From positions 1 through 41,668 of the forward strand of contig UQRS01000005.1 in NCBI GenBank assembly GCA_900543525.1: a stretch of DNA of 41,668 nt, written 5' to 3'. The translations under genes and the position numbers were made by a program. This document shows, piece after piece, positions 23,433 to 31,621 of the stretch. Each line of letters opens with the position of its first letter. The first letter of the stretch is position 1. The notes under the pieces were generated by a model. That model ran no database searches, had not been told where the DNA came from, and saw nothing but the letters and a program-made list of their open reading frames with translations. This DNA is from an uncultured Oscillospiraceae bacterium. Its GTDB lineage: Bacteria > Bacillota > Clostridia > Oscillospirales > Acutalibacteraceae.

Positions 23433-24806
23433 ATGGCAAAAGCAAAGACGGTGTATATCTGCTCGGCCTGTGGAGCCGAGGCGCTGCGCTGGAGCGGCAA
23501 ATGCCCCTCCTGCGGCGAGTGGAACACGATGAATGAGGAGGTGGTCTCACCCTCGCCGGCGGCCGGAATCTCCTCTGCGCGGCGAACCTCCGCCATACCG
23601 ACCGCCGCCCCGATCGACGCGCTCGACGTCGCCGGAGAGCACCGTTATCTTACCGGAATTGGGGAGCTTGACCGGGTGCTCGGCGGCGGCCTTGTCAAAG
23701 GCTCTATCGTCCTGCTCAGCGGCGACCCCGGTATCGGAAAATCCACCATCCTTCTGCAAATCTGCGGCCGCATGGCCGACAACTATAATATTCTCTACGT
23801 CTCTGGTGAGGAATCGGCCCGTCAGATCAAGCTGCGCGCCGAGCGCCTGGGCGTGACCGGCGGCAGCATCCTCCTGATGTCGGAGACCGACGTGCAGGGC
23901 ATTTGTGAGTATATTCGCGTCTCCCGCCCGGATCTGGTGATTATCGACTCGATTCAGACCATGAATCTGGCCGATCTCAACTCGGCCAGCGGCAGCGTCA
24001 CTCAGGTGCGGGAGTGCACCAATATGCTGATGCGCACCGGCAAGGGGCTGGATATCCCCATCGTCATTGTCGGACATGTGAACAAGGACGGTGCCATCGC
24101 CGGGCCGAAGGTTATGGAGCACATCGTCGACACGGTTTTGTATTTTGAAGGGGAGCGCAATCACTCCTACCGCATTTTGCGGGCCATCAAGAACCGTTAT
24201 GGCTCGACCAACGAGATCGGTGTATTTGAGATGCTGGACACCGGCCTTGCAGAGGTTGAGAATCCTTCGACCGCTCTGCTTTCCGGCCGCCTGAGCGGCG
24301 TCTCGGGAAGCTGCATCGCCTGCGTGATCGAGGGCAGCCGCCCCATTCTGGCGGAGGTGCAGGGGCTGGTGACGACCACCGGCTTCGGCAACGCGCGTCG
24401 GATGACAACCGGCTTTGATTATAACCGGCTGAATCTGATCCTCGCCGTGCTGGAGAAGCGCGGCGGCTACTATTTCTCCAACATGGACTGCTATATCAAC
24501 GTGGTCGGCGGCCTTCGTCTGGACGAGCCGTCCTCCGATCTGCCGGTGGCGCTGGCGCTGATCTCCAGCTTGAAGGACGCCGCCATCCCCGACAGCGTGG
24601 CCGCTTTTGGGGAAATCGGCCTCTCCGGCGAGCTGCGTTCGGTTGCCCGCGTAACCTCCCGCGTGGCGGAGTGCGCCCGCCTCGGCTTTAAAAAATGCAT
24701 CCTGCCGCGCGCCTGCGTCAAGCAGATCACCGACTCTCTCCCCGGAGATATGGAGGTGATCGGCGTCCGCACGGTACGGGAAGCGGCCGCCATGATCTTT
24801 GGATAA
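23433..24806 (+). CDS. radA: DNA repair protein RadA
   Basis: 457 residues from ATG 23433; AAAGGA lies about 12 bases upstream. A zinc finger with C10, C13, C24 and C27 opens the protein. Walker A GDPGIGKST is at 97-105, the RadA-specific KNRYGSTNEIG motif near residue 250, and a Lon-like C-terminal domain follows (FSNMDCYINVVGGLRLDEPS). RadA is a RecA-like helicase that drives branch migration in recombination. All key motifs are present. The stop overlaps the start of the next gene. Confidence 0.97.
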   Translation: MAKAKTVYICSACGAEALRWSGKCPSCGEWNTMNEEVVSPSPAAGISSARRTSAIPTAAPIDALDVAGEHRYLTGIGELDRVLGGGLVKGSIVLLSGDPGIGKSTILLQICGRMADNYNILYVSGEESARQIKLRAERLGVTGGSILLMSETDVQGICEYIRVSRPDLVIIDSIQTMNLADLNSASGSVTQVRECTNMLMRTGKGLDIPIVIVGHVNKDGAIAGPKVMEHIVDTVLYFEGERNHSYRILRAIKNRYGSTNEIGVFEMLDTGLAEVENPSTALLSGRLSGVSGSCIACVIEGSRPILAEVQGLVTTTGFGNARRMTTGFDYNRLNLILAVLEKRGGYYFSNMDCYINVVGGLRLDEPSSDLPVALALISSLKDAAIPDSVAAFGEIGLSGELRSVARVTSRVAECARLGFKKCILPRACVKQITDSLPGDMEVIGVRTVREAAAMIFG

Positions 24807-25719
24807 GGTTACACGGCGTCTGCCGCGTTTGGATAAAAAGCCGAGCGGCCGACCGCTGCGGCAGCCGAACCTGCCGGACGGCCGGGTGACTCTGGCCGCC
24901 GTATCAGAGCGGGAGACAGCGCTGATTGAAGCGCTGCTCCGGCGTGGCCTCTTTGTACTCCCGATTCCGCCGGCCGCCGCGCTGGGGCAGGGGAGTACTG
25001 CCTCTCACCCGGACATGCTGCTCTGTCCCATGGGGGCAGGGCGAATTTTACTCGATCAGTCGCTGTGTGGGCTTTCGTCGTTCCTGAAAGAACAAACGTT
25101 CAATGTGCAGATTGCCTCTTTAAAATTGGAAAGCAAATACCCGAATGATTGCTGCCTCAATTGCGCGAGGGTAGGGGAGCACGCTTTCTGCGGTGGGTCG
25201 GCCGCGCCCGAGCTGATCGAGTTCTGGGAGGGCGAGGGCCTCCGGATTCACCGCGTGCGGCAGGGGTACTGTAAATGCGGTCTCTGCGTCGTGTCGGAGG
25301 AGGCGGTGATCACCGCCGATCCGGGGCTTGCGGCGGCGGCTCGGCACGCCGGGCTGGAGGTTTTGCAGATTCGACCGGGTTTCATCGAGCTGCCGGGGTA
25401 CGCCTACGGCTTTCTTGGCGGCGCGTCAGGCAAGCTGGCGCCCGATCTCCTCGCCTTTTGCGGAGAGATTGAGAGTCACCCGGATTATGTGGAAATGCGT
25501 GATTTTGCGGCGAAGCACGGGGTAAGCCTCCTTTCGCTCGGCGGCGGAAGGCTGCGGGACTGCGGCGGGATTCTGCCGCTTCTGTGCATCGAGGATAGAG
25601 GAGCCGCTGTGCAGCCGACAACCGGACGGATGCTCAAACCGGGACGGGCACGATTGACTGGGGCGGCACAGTCGCCACAGGAGCGCCGAAGGCTGCATTA
25701 TGCAGTTTTTAAAGAATAA
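24799..25719 (+). CDS. DUF6873-like protein with possible guanidino-modifying-enzyme fold
   Basis: 306 residues if started at TTG 24799, which overlaps the radA stop by 8 bases; no good ribosome binding site marks the start, and a later start is possible. Landmarks are HPDMLLCPMG (about 70-79), YPNDCCLNCARVGEHAFCGG, VRQGYCKCGLCVVSEEAVITADPG, YAYGFLGGASGKLAPD and ESHPDYVEM. These match my memory of the clostridial DUF6873 family, predicted to share the pentein fold of agmatine deiminases and related guanidino-modifying enzymes. No substrate is known. Cysteines are unusually frequent in the middle third. Coupling to radA is positional only. Confidence 0.7.
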   Translation: MDKVTRRLPRLDKKPSGRPLRQPNLPDGRVTLAAVSERETALIEALLRRGLFVLPIPPAAALGQGSTASHPDMLLCPMGAGRILLDQSLCGLSSFLKEQTFNVQIASLKLESKYPNDCCLNCARVGEHAFCGGSAAPELIEFWEGEGLRIHRVRQGYCKCGLCVVSEEAVITADPGLAAAARHAGLEVLQIRPGFIELPGYAYGFLGGASGKLAPDLLAFCGEIESHPDYVEMRDFAAKHGVSLLSLGGGRLRDCGGILPLLCIEDRGAAVQPTTGRMLKPGRARLTGAAQSPQERRRLHYAVFKE

Positions 25720-25892
25720 AGGCCAACCGAACGCACCGGACGTCTGCGTTTGATTTCCACCTTTTAAAAAACGCCGCAAACGAGCAGAAGCGGAAAGCGG
25801 ACTTATCGCGATAAATGACAGCGCTGTCCTTTTTTGGAAGAAAAGCGCAAAGCCATAAAATTCCATTACCCAAAACCTGCGGAAGCCTCCAC

Positions 25893-25921
25893 TTGACAAG
25901 CGCGGGAAAAGGGAGTATAAT
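25893..25921 (+). promoter_or_regulatory. Perfect-consensus sigma-A promoter with no obvious gene
   Basis: TTGACA (25893-25898), exactly 17 bases, then TATAAT (25916-25921). It is the only promoter in the window that matches consensus at all twelve positions. The predicted start, about 25928, is immediately before the palindrome at 25929. Confidence 0.9.
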
Positions 25922-25928
25922 TTTTACG

Positions 25929-25962
25929 TCAACCGAACAAAATAAATGTTTTGTTCGGTTGA
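25929..25962 (+). promoter_or_regulatory. 14-bp palindrome at the transcription start (operator or 5' hairpin)
   Basis: TCAACCGAACAAAA (25929-25942) and TTTTGTTCGGTTGA (25949-25962) are perfect inverted repeats around a 6-base loop. GAGGGG rather than a T run follows, so it is not a terminator. As DNA it would be a repressor operator of the TetR-like style; as RNA it would be a stable 5' hairpin. A half-site CAACCGAAC recurs at 25724-25732. Confidence 0.75.
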
Positions 25963-26313
25963 GGGGAGGGCAAAAAGGGATTTAGGGGCTTTATAATGCC
26001 TCAGCAGCCCCGTGCGTGCGCCGGTGGCAAGAGCGCTGGTAAGAAAATATTTTCGATCTCACACGTTCGCTTGTGCCGCTCGTCCGGTTTGCGCTGCTGC
26101 GCGGCTTCAAACGATTCTTACACGCTCGCACATCCACACACTTCACGCCTCTATATGGACAACAGAAAATTTTTCGATAAAATCCTGTGCTTTTAATTCT
26201 TCTTTATGCTGCCGTGTTTTCGGTTATTTTCATCCATTCTTCTTTATCATATTTTATCTGCGGTCGATTTCCCGGCCGCTGCGGCAGAAGCTTTTGAACC
26301 CTTTATTCATCGG

Positions 26314-26347
26314 AAACCATTCCATTGGCTGGAAATGGATTTGGTTT
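26314..26347 (+). other. Imperfect hairpin in the gene-poor stretch
   Basis: AAACCA (26314-26319) pairs with TGGTTT (26342-26347), and CCATT (26322-26326) pairs with AATGG (26334-26338), separated by a 2x2 internal mismatch. No T run follows. It may be part of a structured RNA. Confidence 0.35.
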
Positions 26348-26678
26348 AATCCTCATCGCACCGATGGGCGCAATCGGCGCTCTAAATACGCTTGATCGAC
26401 TCGGTTGACCGGCGCGGACGGCGAAAGCAAAACAATCCGGCGTAAAATCGAACGCATGACGACCGAGCGGCTTGGACGGTCAGATTCGTTTTGCCGGTTT
26501 TTAGAAAACCTTTGCGCTTCCGGCCTTTTTTCGGCCGTATCCACCCCGACGACGCCTCCCGTCCGGAATCGTGCGGTGTTAAAGGCGGCAGAGGCTCTTT
26601 TTCTCTGTTTTGCGATTCCCTTTTCTTGTGAAACTGTTTCACGATACTTTTGAAAAAAACGAGGTGTACAAAAATCCC

Positions 26679-27674
26679 ATGGGAAAATTTGATGAAGCGC
26701 CGCCCCTGATCCGCGACTTTTTGGTTTATGACGAGGCGGTTCGCGGCAAGGCGGGTACAACAACCGACGAGTATTACTCCGACCTCAAGACGTTTTTCCG
26801 CTATATCAAAATGGAGAAGGGCCTCTCCCCCACCGGGCAGCCGATGGAGGAAATTGACATCTCCGACGTGGATATAAGCCTGATCCGGCAGGTCACCCTC
26901 TCCGACCTGTACAGCTTTATGATCTACTGCAAATCCGAGCGCGGAAACAATGAGACGACCCGGGCACGCAAAACCGTTTGTCTGCGGATGTTCTTTAAAT
27001 ACCTGACGACCAAGGCCGGCCTCCTCACCGTAAATCCGGCGGAGCAGCTCGAGCTTCCCAAAGCGAGAAAATCTCTGCCGAAATACCTCACGCTGGAGCA
27101 AAGCGTCGCTTTGCTGGAGTCGGTGGACAAAGCCTCTCCCAATTACCAGCGGGATTACTGCATTCTGACGCTGTTTCTCAACTGCGGCCTGCGGCTGGCC
27201 GAGCTGTGCGGGCTGAATCTCTCCGACATTCGTTCCGATGGGACGATGCGGGTGGTCGGAAAAGGCAATAAGGAACGCACGGTCTACCTGAACGACGCCT
27301 GTGTGCAGGCGATTGCCGATTACCTGAAGGTTCGGCCGCAGGACGGGCTGAAGGGCGCCGACCGCAACGCGCTGTTTATCAGCCGGCTGGGCAAGCGTCT
27401 CGGGCGGCGGGGCGTTCAGGAGATGGTGAGTCGGCAGCTTGCCAAAATCGGCCTGGACGCTGAGGGGTATTCCGTCCACAAGCTGCGGCACACAGCTGCA
27501 ACCCTCATGTACCAGCACGGAGAGGTGGATGTCCGCGTGCTGAAGGAAATTTTGGGGCACGAGAGCCTCAGCACCACGCAGATTTACACCCACGTCTCCA
27601 ATGAGCAGGCCAGAGCCGCGGCGGCGGCCAATCCTCTGGCGAATATACATCCCGGGCAAAAAGAGAAGAAATAG
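26679..27674 (+). CDS. Tyrosine recombinase, XerC/XerD-like
   Basis: 331 residues from ATG 26679; the site GAGGTG (26661-26666) is 12 bases away, so the start is less certain than the frame. An N-terminal SAM-like core-binding domain (about 5-125) is followed by the catalytic domain with R172, K195, H267, R270, H294 and nucleophile Y303 (in TTQIYTHV). The complete catalytic set argues for an active enzyme. It could be a chromosomal dimer-resolution XerC partner for the XerD at 29004-29891, or an integrase-like relative. No mobile-element genes surround it, which favours a housekeeping role. Confidence 0.92.
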   Translation: MGKFDEAPPLIRDFLVYDEAVRGKAGTTTDEYYSDLKTFFRYIKMEKGLSPTGQPMEEIDISDVDISLIRQVTLSDLYSFMIYCKSERGNNETTRARKTVCLRMFFKYLTTKAGLLTVNPAEQLELPKARKSLPKYLTLEQSVALLESVDKASPNYQRDYCILTLFLNCGLRLAELCGLNLSDIRSDGTMRVVGKGNKERTVYLNDACVQAIADYLKVRPQDGLKGADRNALFISRLGKRLGRRGVQEMVSRQLAKIGLDAEGYSVHKLRHTAATLMYQHGEVDVRVLKEILGHESLSTTQIYTHVSNEQARAAAAANPLANIHPGQKEKK

Positions 27675-27803
27675 CCTTCTGCACCGATTTTTCCTTTTTT
27701 GTACGAGGAGTCCGCCCCCGCATTATGCGTTTTGGCCGATCCGAACGGTGTAATTATATCGTCGCTCCGAACAAAAGAACGATGATCGTTTTCCCGGAAA
27801 GTT

Positions 27804-27825
27804 CTTTTCCCGGGAAAAGTTTTTT
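27804..27825 (+). terminator. Short palindromic hairpin with T run
   Basis: The 16-base palindrome CTTTTCCCGGGAAAAG (27804-27819) is followed directly by a run of six T. It may be a first terminator for the recombinase gene, ahead of the stronger hairpin at 27831. Confidence 0.5.
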
Positions 27826-27830
27826 CAGGG

Positions 27831-27876
27831 AAAAGCAAAGACCGCAAAGCTGCTATGCTTTGCGGTCTTTGCTTTT
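27831..27876. terminator. Bidirectional terminator between convergent units
   Basis: A perfect 20-bp stem, left arm 27831-27850 and right arm 27857-27876, around the loop TGCTAT. The outer arms are AAAAG/CTTTT, so a T run is present in both directions. It serves the plus-strand recombinase gene and the minus-strand DUF624 gene. Confidence 0.92.
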
Positions 27877-27911
27877 TGCAACAGATCATATAAAAAAGGG
27901 GAAAGTGGATT

Positions 27912-28913
27912 TTATTCATTTCGTTTTGTCGGCGGTTTTGGCGGTTCGTCGTCAAAAATCGACCGACTCTGCGCGACCGAGCGATGCACCATTCGGCCGT
28001 TCTCGTACACATATTCGGGCAGCTCCGGCTCTTCCTCCGGCTGATCGTCGTCCTCCGCCTTTTCGATGGCGGCGCGCAGCCCCTCGGCCGTTTGCTCCGG
28101 ATTCTCCCGATAATAGGGATCGAGAATATACTGCTGAATCACCGGAAACGCGACATAATTGAGGGTATAGGAGAGCAGCGCGGCAATCAGCATCAGGGTC
28201 ACAACCACCAGCAAAATCAGCGCGCCCTGTATGCTCAGCGAAAGGTAAAAAATCAGCGCGTAAAGGCCGAGGTAAACCGCCGCCCCGAGCAGCGCCAGAA
28301 AATTCTTTCCAAGGCAGGCGATGGAGAGGATGGCCGCATTTTTCAGCATAGGCCGCATTTTCAAATTCAGCGTAACCGCCATCAGCTGCAAATACATCAG
28401 CATGGATAAAAAGAGGAAGAGCAGCACCAGCGCAAACGCAAAGGGCAGCTTGGAGAGGAACCCCTCCCCCATCAGGCCGTGATAAAAGCTGATGACCATG
28501 ATAAAGGCGGAAATGCCGACATATCCGATCACCGACACGGCGGTCGATTGCTTCCAGTTCTTCTTGGCGCTTTCCCAGAAATCCTGCCAGATGAAGCATG
28601 GCTCGCCTCTGGCGAAATCGCGCGTGATCCGGGTGAGGCCTGCGTTCGCCGGCGCCAGCAGAATCACCGGCGCGAAGCAGAGCAGCAGAACGATGCCATT
28701 CTCCCCATAACCGCCGCGCAGCGCCAGCGCCAGCAGGCCGGAGATTATGGCCGCAACCGGAATCAGAACAATCAGATAAATCAGATTTACAAAGGCCAGA
28801 GACCAGAATTTGCGGAACAGGACAACAAAATAGCGGCCGAAGCCGTGTCCCTCGTCCGCACCGCGAGAGACGCCCGGACCGGGACGATCATAATTTCCAA
28901 AAAGCTTTGCCAT
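27912..28913 (-). CDS. DUF624/YesL-like membrane protein
   Basis: 333 residues with AAAGGAG ahead of the ATG. Six or so membrane segments run from FVNLIYLIVLIPVAAIISGL to the last near LMLIAALLSYTLNYVAFPVI. Between segments two and three sits GLTRITRDFARGEPCFIWQDFWES, given here only as a landmark near residues 93-116, which resembles the charged loop of DUF624 (YesL) proteins. The C-terminal 60 residues are a soluble acidic, Pro/Glu-rich tail. YesL-type proteins often sit with sugar transporters, but here the neighbour is xerD, so no function is inferred. It is the last gene of its minus-strand unit. Confidence 0.75.
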   Translation of the reverse strand: MAKLFGNYDRPGPGVSRGADEGHGFGRYFVVLFRKFWSLAFVNLIYLIVLIPVAAIISGLLALALRGGYGENGIVLLLCFAPVILLAPANAGLTRITRDFARGEPCFIWQDFWESAKKNWKQSTAVSVIGYVGISAFIMVISFYHGLMGEGFLSKLPFAFALVLLFLFLSMLMYLQLMAVTLNLKMRPMLKNAAILSIACLGKNFLALLGAAVYLGLYALIFYLSLSIQGALILLVVVTLMLIAALLSYTLNYVAFPVIQQYILDPYYRENPEQTAEGLRAAIEKAEDDDQPEEEPELPEYVYENGRMVHRSVAQSRSIFDDEPPKPPTKRNE

Positions 28914-29003
28914 GCATTTACTCCTTTATACTTAACGAAAAAGCAGGCGGTCGAGTCAGCAAAAAAATGAAGAGACGGCTGCCCTCTCTGATGATGCGGC
29001 AGG

Positions 29004-29891
29004 TTACCGCGCGCGGGGATGGAACTTCTGGTACGACATGGTGTAGCGATCCCGCATAATCTGCGCGTACACCTGCGTGGAGGAAATATCGGAATGCCCG
29101 AGCATCTCCTTGATATCCTTGAGTTGAGCGCCGTTCTCCAGCAAATGGGTGGCGAAAGAGTGGCGCAGTGTGTGGGGGGTAATATCCTTTTTTATGTTCG
29201 CCGACTTTGCATAGGCTTTGACAATTTTCCAAAAGCCCTGCCGGGTCAGAGGTTGTCCGTTCATGTTGGTGAACAGCGCCTCCTCCTCCGGGTCGTAGAC
29301 AATCCGCCCTCTGACCCGGGAAAGGTAGTCGCTCACCGCCTTGATCGCCGCGGGGTACATCGGCACAATGCGTTCCCCTTTTTTGTTATGCAGGTGGAGA
29401 ATGCCAATCTCCGGATTGAAATCGTGTATCTTCAGATCAATCAGCTCGGTCACCCGGATGCCGGTCGCGTACAGCAGCTCGAGCATCGCCTTGTCCCGGC
29501 AGCCCTTCGAATCCACAATGTCCGGCTGGGAGAGCAGCAGCGTGATCTCCTTCCCGGTGAGAATCTCCGGCAGCTTCTTTTCCGCTTTAGCAAGCTTGAT
29601 CCCCTTGGCCGGGTTGGCGGTCACAATGCCGCAGGAAAGCAGGTATTGATAATAGCAGCGGAGTGAGGCCGACACGCGGGTAAGCGTGGCGTTCGACCGA
29701 CCCTCCGCGCTGAGCAGGGCGATATACTCCGAGATAAAGGCCGCGCCGGCCGCAGAAGCGGACGTAAGCCCCTTGGAGGCGGCATAAACAGCAAACTGCG
29801 ATATATCCCGAAGGTAAGATTCCAGCGTGTTGCTGGAGACCTGTTTGTCATTGATTAAATAGCCCTCAAACTCAGCGATATAGTCCGTCAT
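29004..29891 (-). CDS. xerD: Tyrosine recombinase XerD
   Basis: 295 residues from the ATG at 29891, preceded on the minus strand by GGAGTG at good spacing; a longer upstream opening has no such site. The core-binding domain (1-105) and catalytic domain are complete: R146, K171, H240, R243, H266 and Y275, ending in the XerD-like YQKFHPRAR. XerC and XerD resolve chromosome dimers at dif. It lies 28 bases after spoIIM, an arrangement also known from Bacillus. A second Xer-type enzyme is encoded only 1.3 kb away on the other strand. Confidence 0.94.
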   Translation of the reverse strand: MTDYIAEFEGYLINDKQVSSNTLESYLRDISQFAVYAASKGLTSASAAGAAFISEYIALLSAEGRSNATLTRVSASLRCYYQYLLSCGIVTANPAKGIKLAKAEKKLPEILTGKEITLLLSQPDIVDSKGCRDKAMLELLYATGIRVTELIDLKIHDFNPEIGILHLHNKKGERIVPMYPAAIKAVSDYLSRVRGRIVYDPEEEALFTNMNGQPLTRQGFWKIVKAYAKSANIKKDITPHTLRHSFATHLLENGAQLKDIKEMLGHSDISSTQVYAQIMRDRYTMSYQKFHPRAR

Positions 29892-29919
29892 CTTAACACT
29901 CCACACCCGTTCAATCCGG

Positions 29920-30570
29920 TCAAAAGGAAAGCCTTCCCAAAAAAGCGGCCGAAGCAATGCTGTCGAGCAAAGCGACCAGCATCAGCAATCCAAAAATCAC
30001 AAGAAACCGGAAACAATAAATCTTAAAATTTGCAGCGAGGTTGTTTTCCTTTCCCAAAATGGTGCCCGAAAACAAAAGGGTGGAAAAACTGAACGCCTCC
30101 CGATAAGCCAGGAGGAGAACCATCGTCCCTCCCACCGCCGCGGGAAACAGAATCAGCAGATTGATCCACATGCCGCCGAAACCGCCGGCGGCGTAAAGGT
30201 ACCCGGCACTCGCCCCGTATCCCAGCCCTTTGAAAACCAGAATCGCGGGAACCACGGCCGGTCCGGGTACAAACAGCCCGGCCAAAAATGCAGCGGCAAA
30301 GTAAGGCAGCAGCGAAGCAAGCGAGGAAAGCGTTACGCCGAAAAAGCCGGAGGCGCGCCGCCCCTCCAGCATGGAGAGAGTGCTGCTGCCGACCGTTTCG
30401 GCCAAGACGCCGCCCGCACGGACGCAGAGCGCGCCCACTCCGACGCCGATGATGAAGCAGGCGGCCAGAAAATAGAGCTTGATGCTCCCCATCTCCGGCA
30501 GGTTGTCCGAGAGATGCCGCCTGCCAAGCTTCCATTTGCGAAGATCCACGCCAACCGAAAAATTCTTCAT
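29920..30570 (-). CDS. spoIIM: Stage II sporulation protein M
   Basis: 216 residues from the ATG at 30570, which has GGAGG 11 bases upstream on the minus strand; the ATG at 30591 with AGGA is the alternative. Five or so membrane segments are visible (for example LYFLAACFIIGVGVGALCV and YFAAAFLAGLFVPGPAVVPA), and the length agrees with the family's usual 210-215. SpoIIM acts with SpoIID and SpoIIP in the peptidoglycan hydrolase complex that drives engulfment of the forespore. It indicates a spore-forming lineage. It follows proC by 76 bases and precedes xerD by 28. Confidence 0.88.
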   Translation of the reverse strand: MKNFSVGVDLRKWKLGRRHLSDNLPEMGSIKLYFLAACFIIGVGVGALCVRAGGVLAETVGSSTLSMLEGRRASGFFGVTLSSLASLLPYFAAAFLAGLFVPGPAVVPAILVFKGLGYGASAGYLYAAGGFGGMWINLLILFPAAVGGTMVLLLAYREAFSFSTLLFSGTILGKENNLAANFKIYCFRFLVIFGLLMLVALLDSIASAAFLGRLSF

Positions 30571-30646
30571 GTTTTCACAAGCCTCCAGCATTACGTTGTC
30601 CTGCTGAATACTATGAAAACCGGACGAGATATATGCCTTTTCCGCT

Positions 30647-31456
30647 CTACCGCCGCATCTCAATCGAGCGAGCAATCGAGGCGTCCGCCCCTTCGCGCAC
30701 CGCTTTATCAAAACCGGCCGCCTCCATAGCCGAGAGGCCGGCCACCGTTGTGCCGCCGGGAGAAGAGACCATCTTGATCAGCTCGTCCAGAGACATGCCG
30801 CTTTCCAGAATCATGTGTGCGCTGCCGATCAGCGTCTGCGCCATTAGGCGGGTTGCCGCCTCCTCCGGGAGGCCGGCCGCCACACCGCTCTCGATCACGT
30901 TTTTCGCAAAGCGGAAAACAAAGGCGGGCGCACTGCCGCTGACCGCAATCACGGCGTCGATCATACTCTCCTCCACCTCGACCGTGACGCCGGAAGCGTC
31001 AAAAGCGCCCCGGACAAAACGGAACTCCTCATCCGAGACGGGCGGCAGCTTGACCAGCGCCGACGCGCCGTTCCCGGTCAGCAGGGGGGTGTTCGGCATG
31101 ACCCGGATTACCTTGCAATCCCAGCCGATCTGCTTCTTCACATAATCGGTGGTGACGCCGGCCGCCACATCTACCAGGCAGTGTGCCGACGTAACAAAGC
31201 CGGAAATTTCATCCAGCACCGCCTCATATACCTGAGGCTTGATCGTCAAAAAGACGTATTTGCAATTGTTTACAACATCTGCCGCCGACTTCGCAGCCGC
31301 TACGCCATATGTTGCGGAAAGGCGAAACGCCTTTGCTCCATCCAGGTCATAAGCCAGAATCTTTTCCGATTTTATGTAACCCGAACCGACCATTCCGCCG
31401 ATGATGGCGTCGGCAATGTTGCCGCAGCCGATAAATCCAACCTGTTCAATTTCCAT
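30647..31456 (-). CDS. proC: Pyrroline-5-carboxylate reductase
   Basis: 269 residues from the ATG at 31456, preceded on the minus strand by GGAG at suitable spacing. The N-terminal Rossmann motif reads VGFIGCGNIADAIIGG. The C-terminal dimerisation domain contains SSPGGTTVAGLSAMEAAGF, the family signature. The enzyme reduces pyrroline-5-carboxylate to proline with NAD(P)H. Its promoter (31549-31521) and the repeat cluster upstream of it are described separately. First gene of the unit proC-spoIIM-xerD-DUF624. Confidence 0.96.
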   Translation of the reverse strand: MEIEQVGFIGCGNIADAIIGGMVGSGYIKSEKILAYDLDGAKAFRLSATYGVAAAKSAADVVNNCKYVFLTIKPQVYEAVLDEISGFVTSAHCLVDVAAGVTTDYVKKQIGWDCKVIRVMPNTPLLTGNGASALVKLPPVSDEEFRFVRGAFDASGVTVEVEESMIDAVIAVSGSAPAFVFRFAKNVIESGVAAGLPEEAATRLMAQTLIGSAHMILESGMSLDELIKMVSSPGGTTVAGLSAMEAAGFDKAVREGADASIARSIEMRR

Positions 31457-31520
31457 TTTCACAATCTCCAAAAACAACTGTAATTCAATGTTTTTCAGCT
31501 TTCGAAAAGCCACAACTATA

Positions 31521-31549
31521 TTTATACACCAAAAGCTGCCCGCTGTCAA
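31521..31549 (-). promoter_or_regulatory. Promoter of proC
   Basis: On the minus strand: TTGACA (31549-31544), a 17-base spacer and TATAAA (31526-31521), eleven of twelve consensus positions. The leader to the proC ATG is about 58 bases. Confidence 0.88.
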
Positions 31550-31554
31550 CCGAT

Positions 31555-31621
31555 TTATGTAAATCCGTCTAAATGTTATGTAAACTATATTATGTAAACC
31601 ACAGGATGTAGAATGTAAACC
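31555..31621. repeat. Cluster of TTATGTAAAC direct repeats next to the proC promoter
   Basis: ATGTAAA occurs at 31557, 31578, 31592 and 31613, with a variant ATGTAGA at 31606. All offsets are multiples of seven (0, 21, 35, 49, 56). Three copies extend to TTATGTAAA. The cluster begins six bases upstream of the proC -35 box. It may be a tandem binding site for a regulator, or Xer-type arm sites. Confidence 0.8.

Larger units (their letters stand above)
25720..26678 (+). other. Long gene-poor stretch with orphan promoter
   Basis: 959 bases. A consensus promoter (25893-25921) and a 14-bp palindrome (25929-25962) lie near its left end. From about 26000 to 26400 the sequence becomes more AT-rich than its neighbours and contains a hairpin at 26314-26347. 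Two plus-strand frames (25996-26196 and 26012-26395) are open but their products do not look like proteins. The stretch could be a long 5' leader of the recombinase gene, an unrecognised RNA gene, or a decayed gene. Confidence 0.5.

Noticed and set aside
25929..25962. Palindrome considered as a LexA (SOS) box or as a terminator
   Set aside because: The GAAC/GTTC half-sites are 14 bases apart, unlike the Firmicutes SOS box, and no T run follows the stem.
25996..26196. 66-residue frame with AGGGG seven bases before its ATG, downstream of the consensus promoter
   Set aside because: The predicted peptide is Cys/Arg/Ser-rich with no hydrophobic core pattern, and a second frame overlaps it. The ribosome binding site is weak. 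Left as a possibility in the gene-poor stretch.
26012..26395. 127-residue frame in the same stretch
   Set aside because: No ribosome binding site, odd composition (runs of aromatic residues from a T-rich tract) and no domain.
31559..31600. Complete dif site
   Set aside because: Only the XerD-side half matches; no XerC arm resembling ACTTCCTAGAA precedes any of the repeats.
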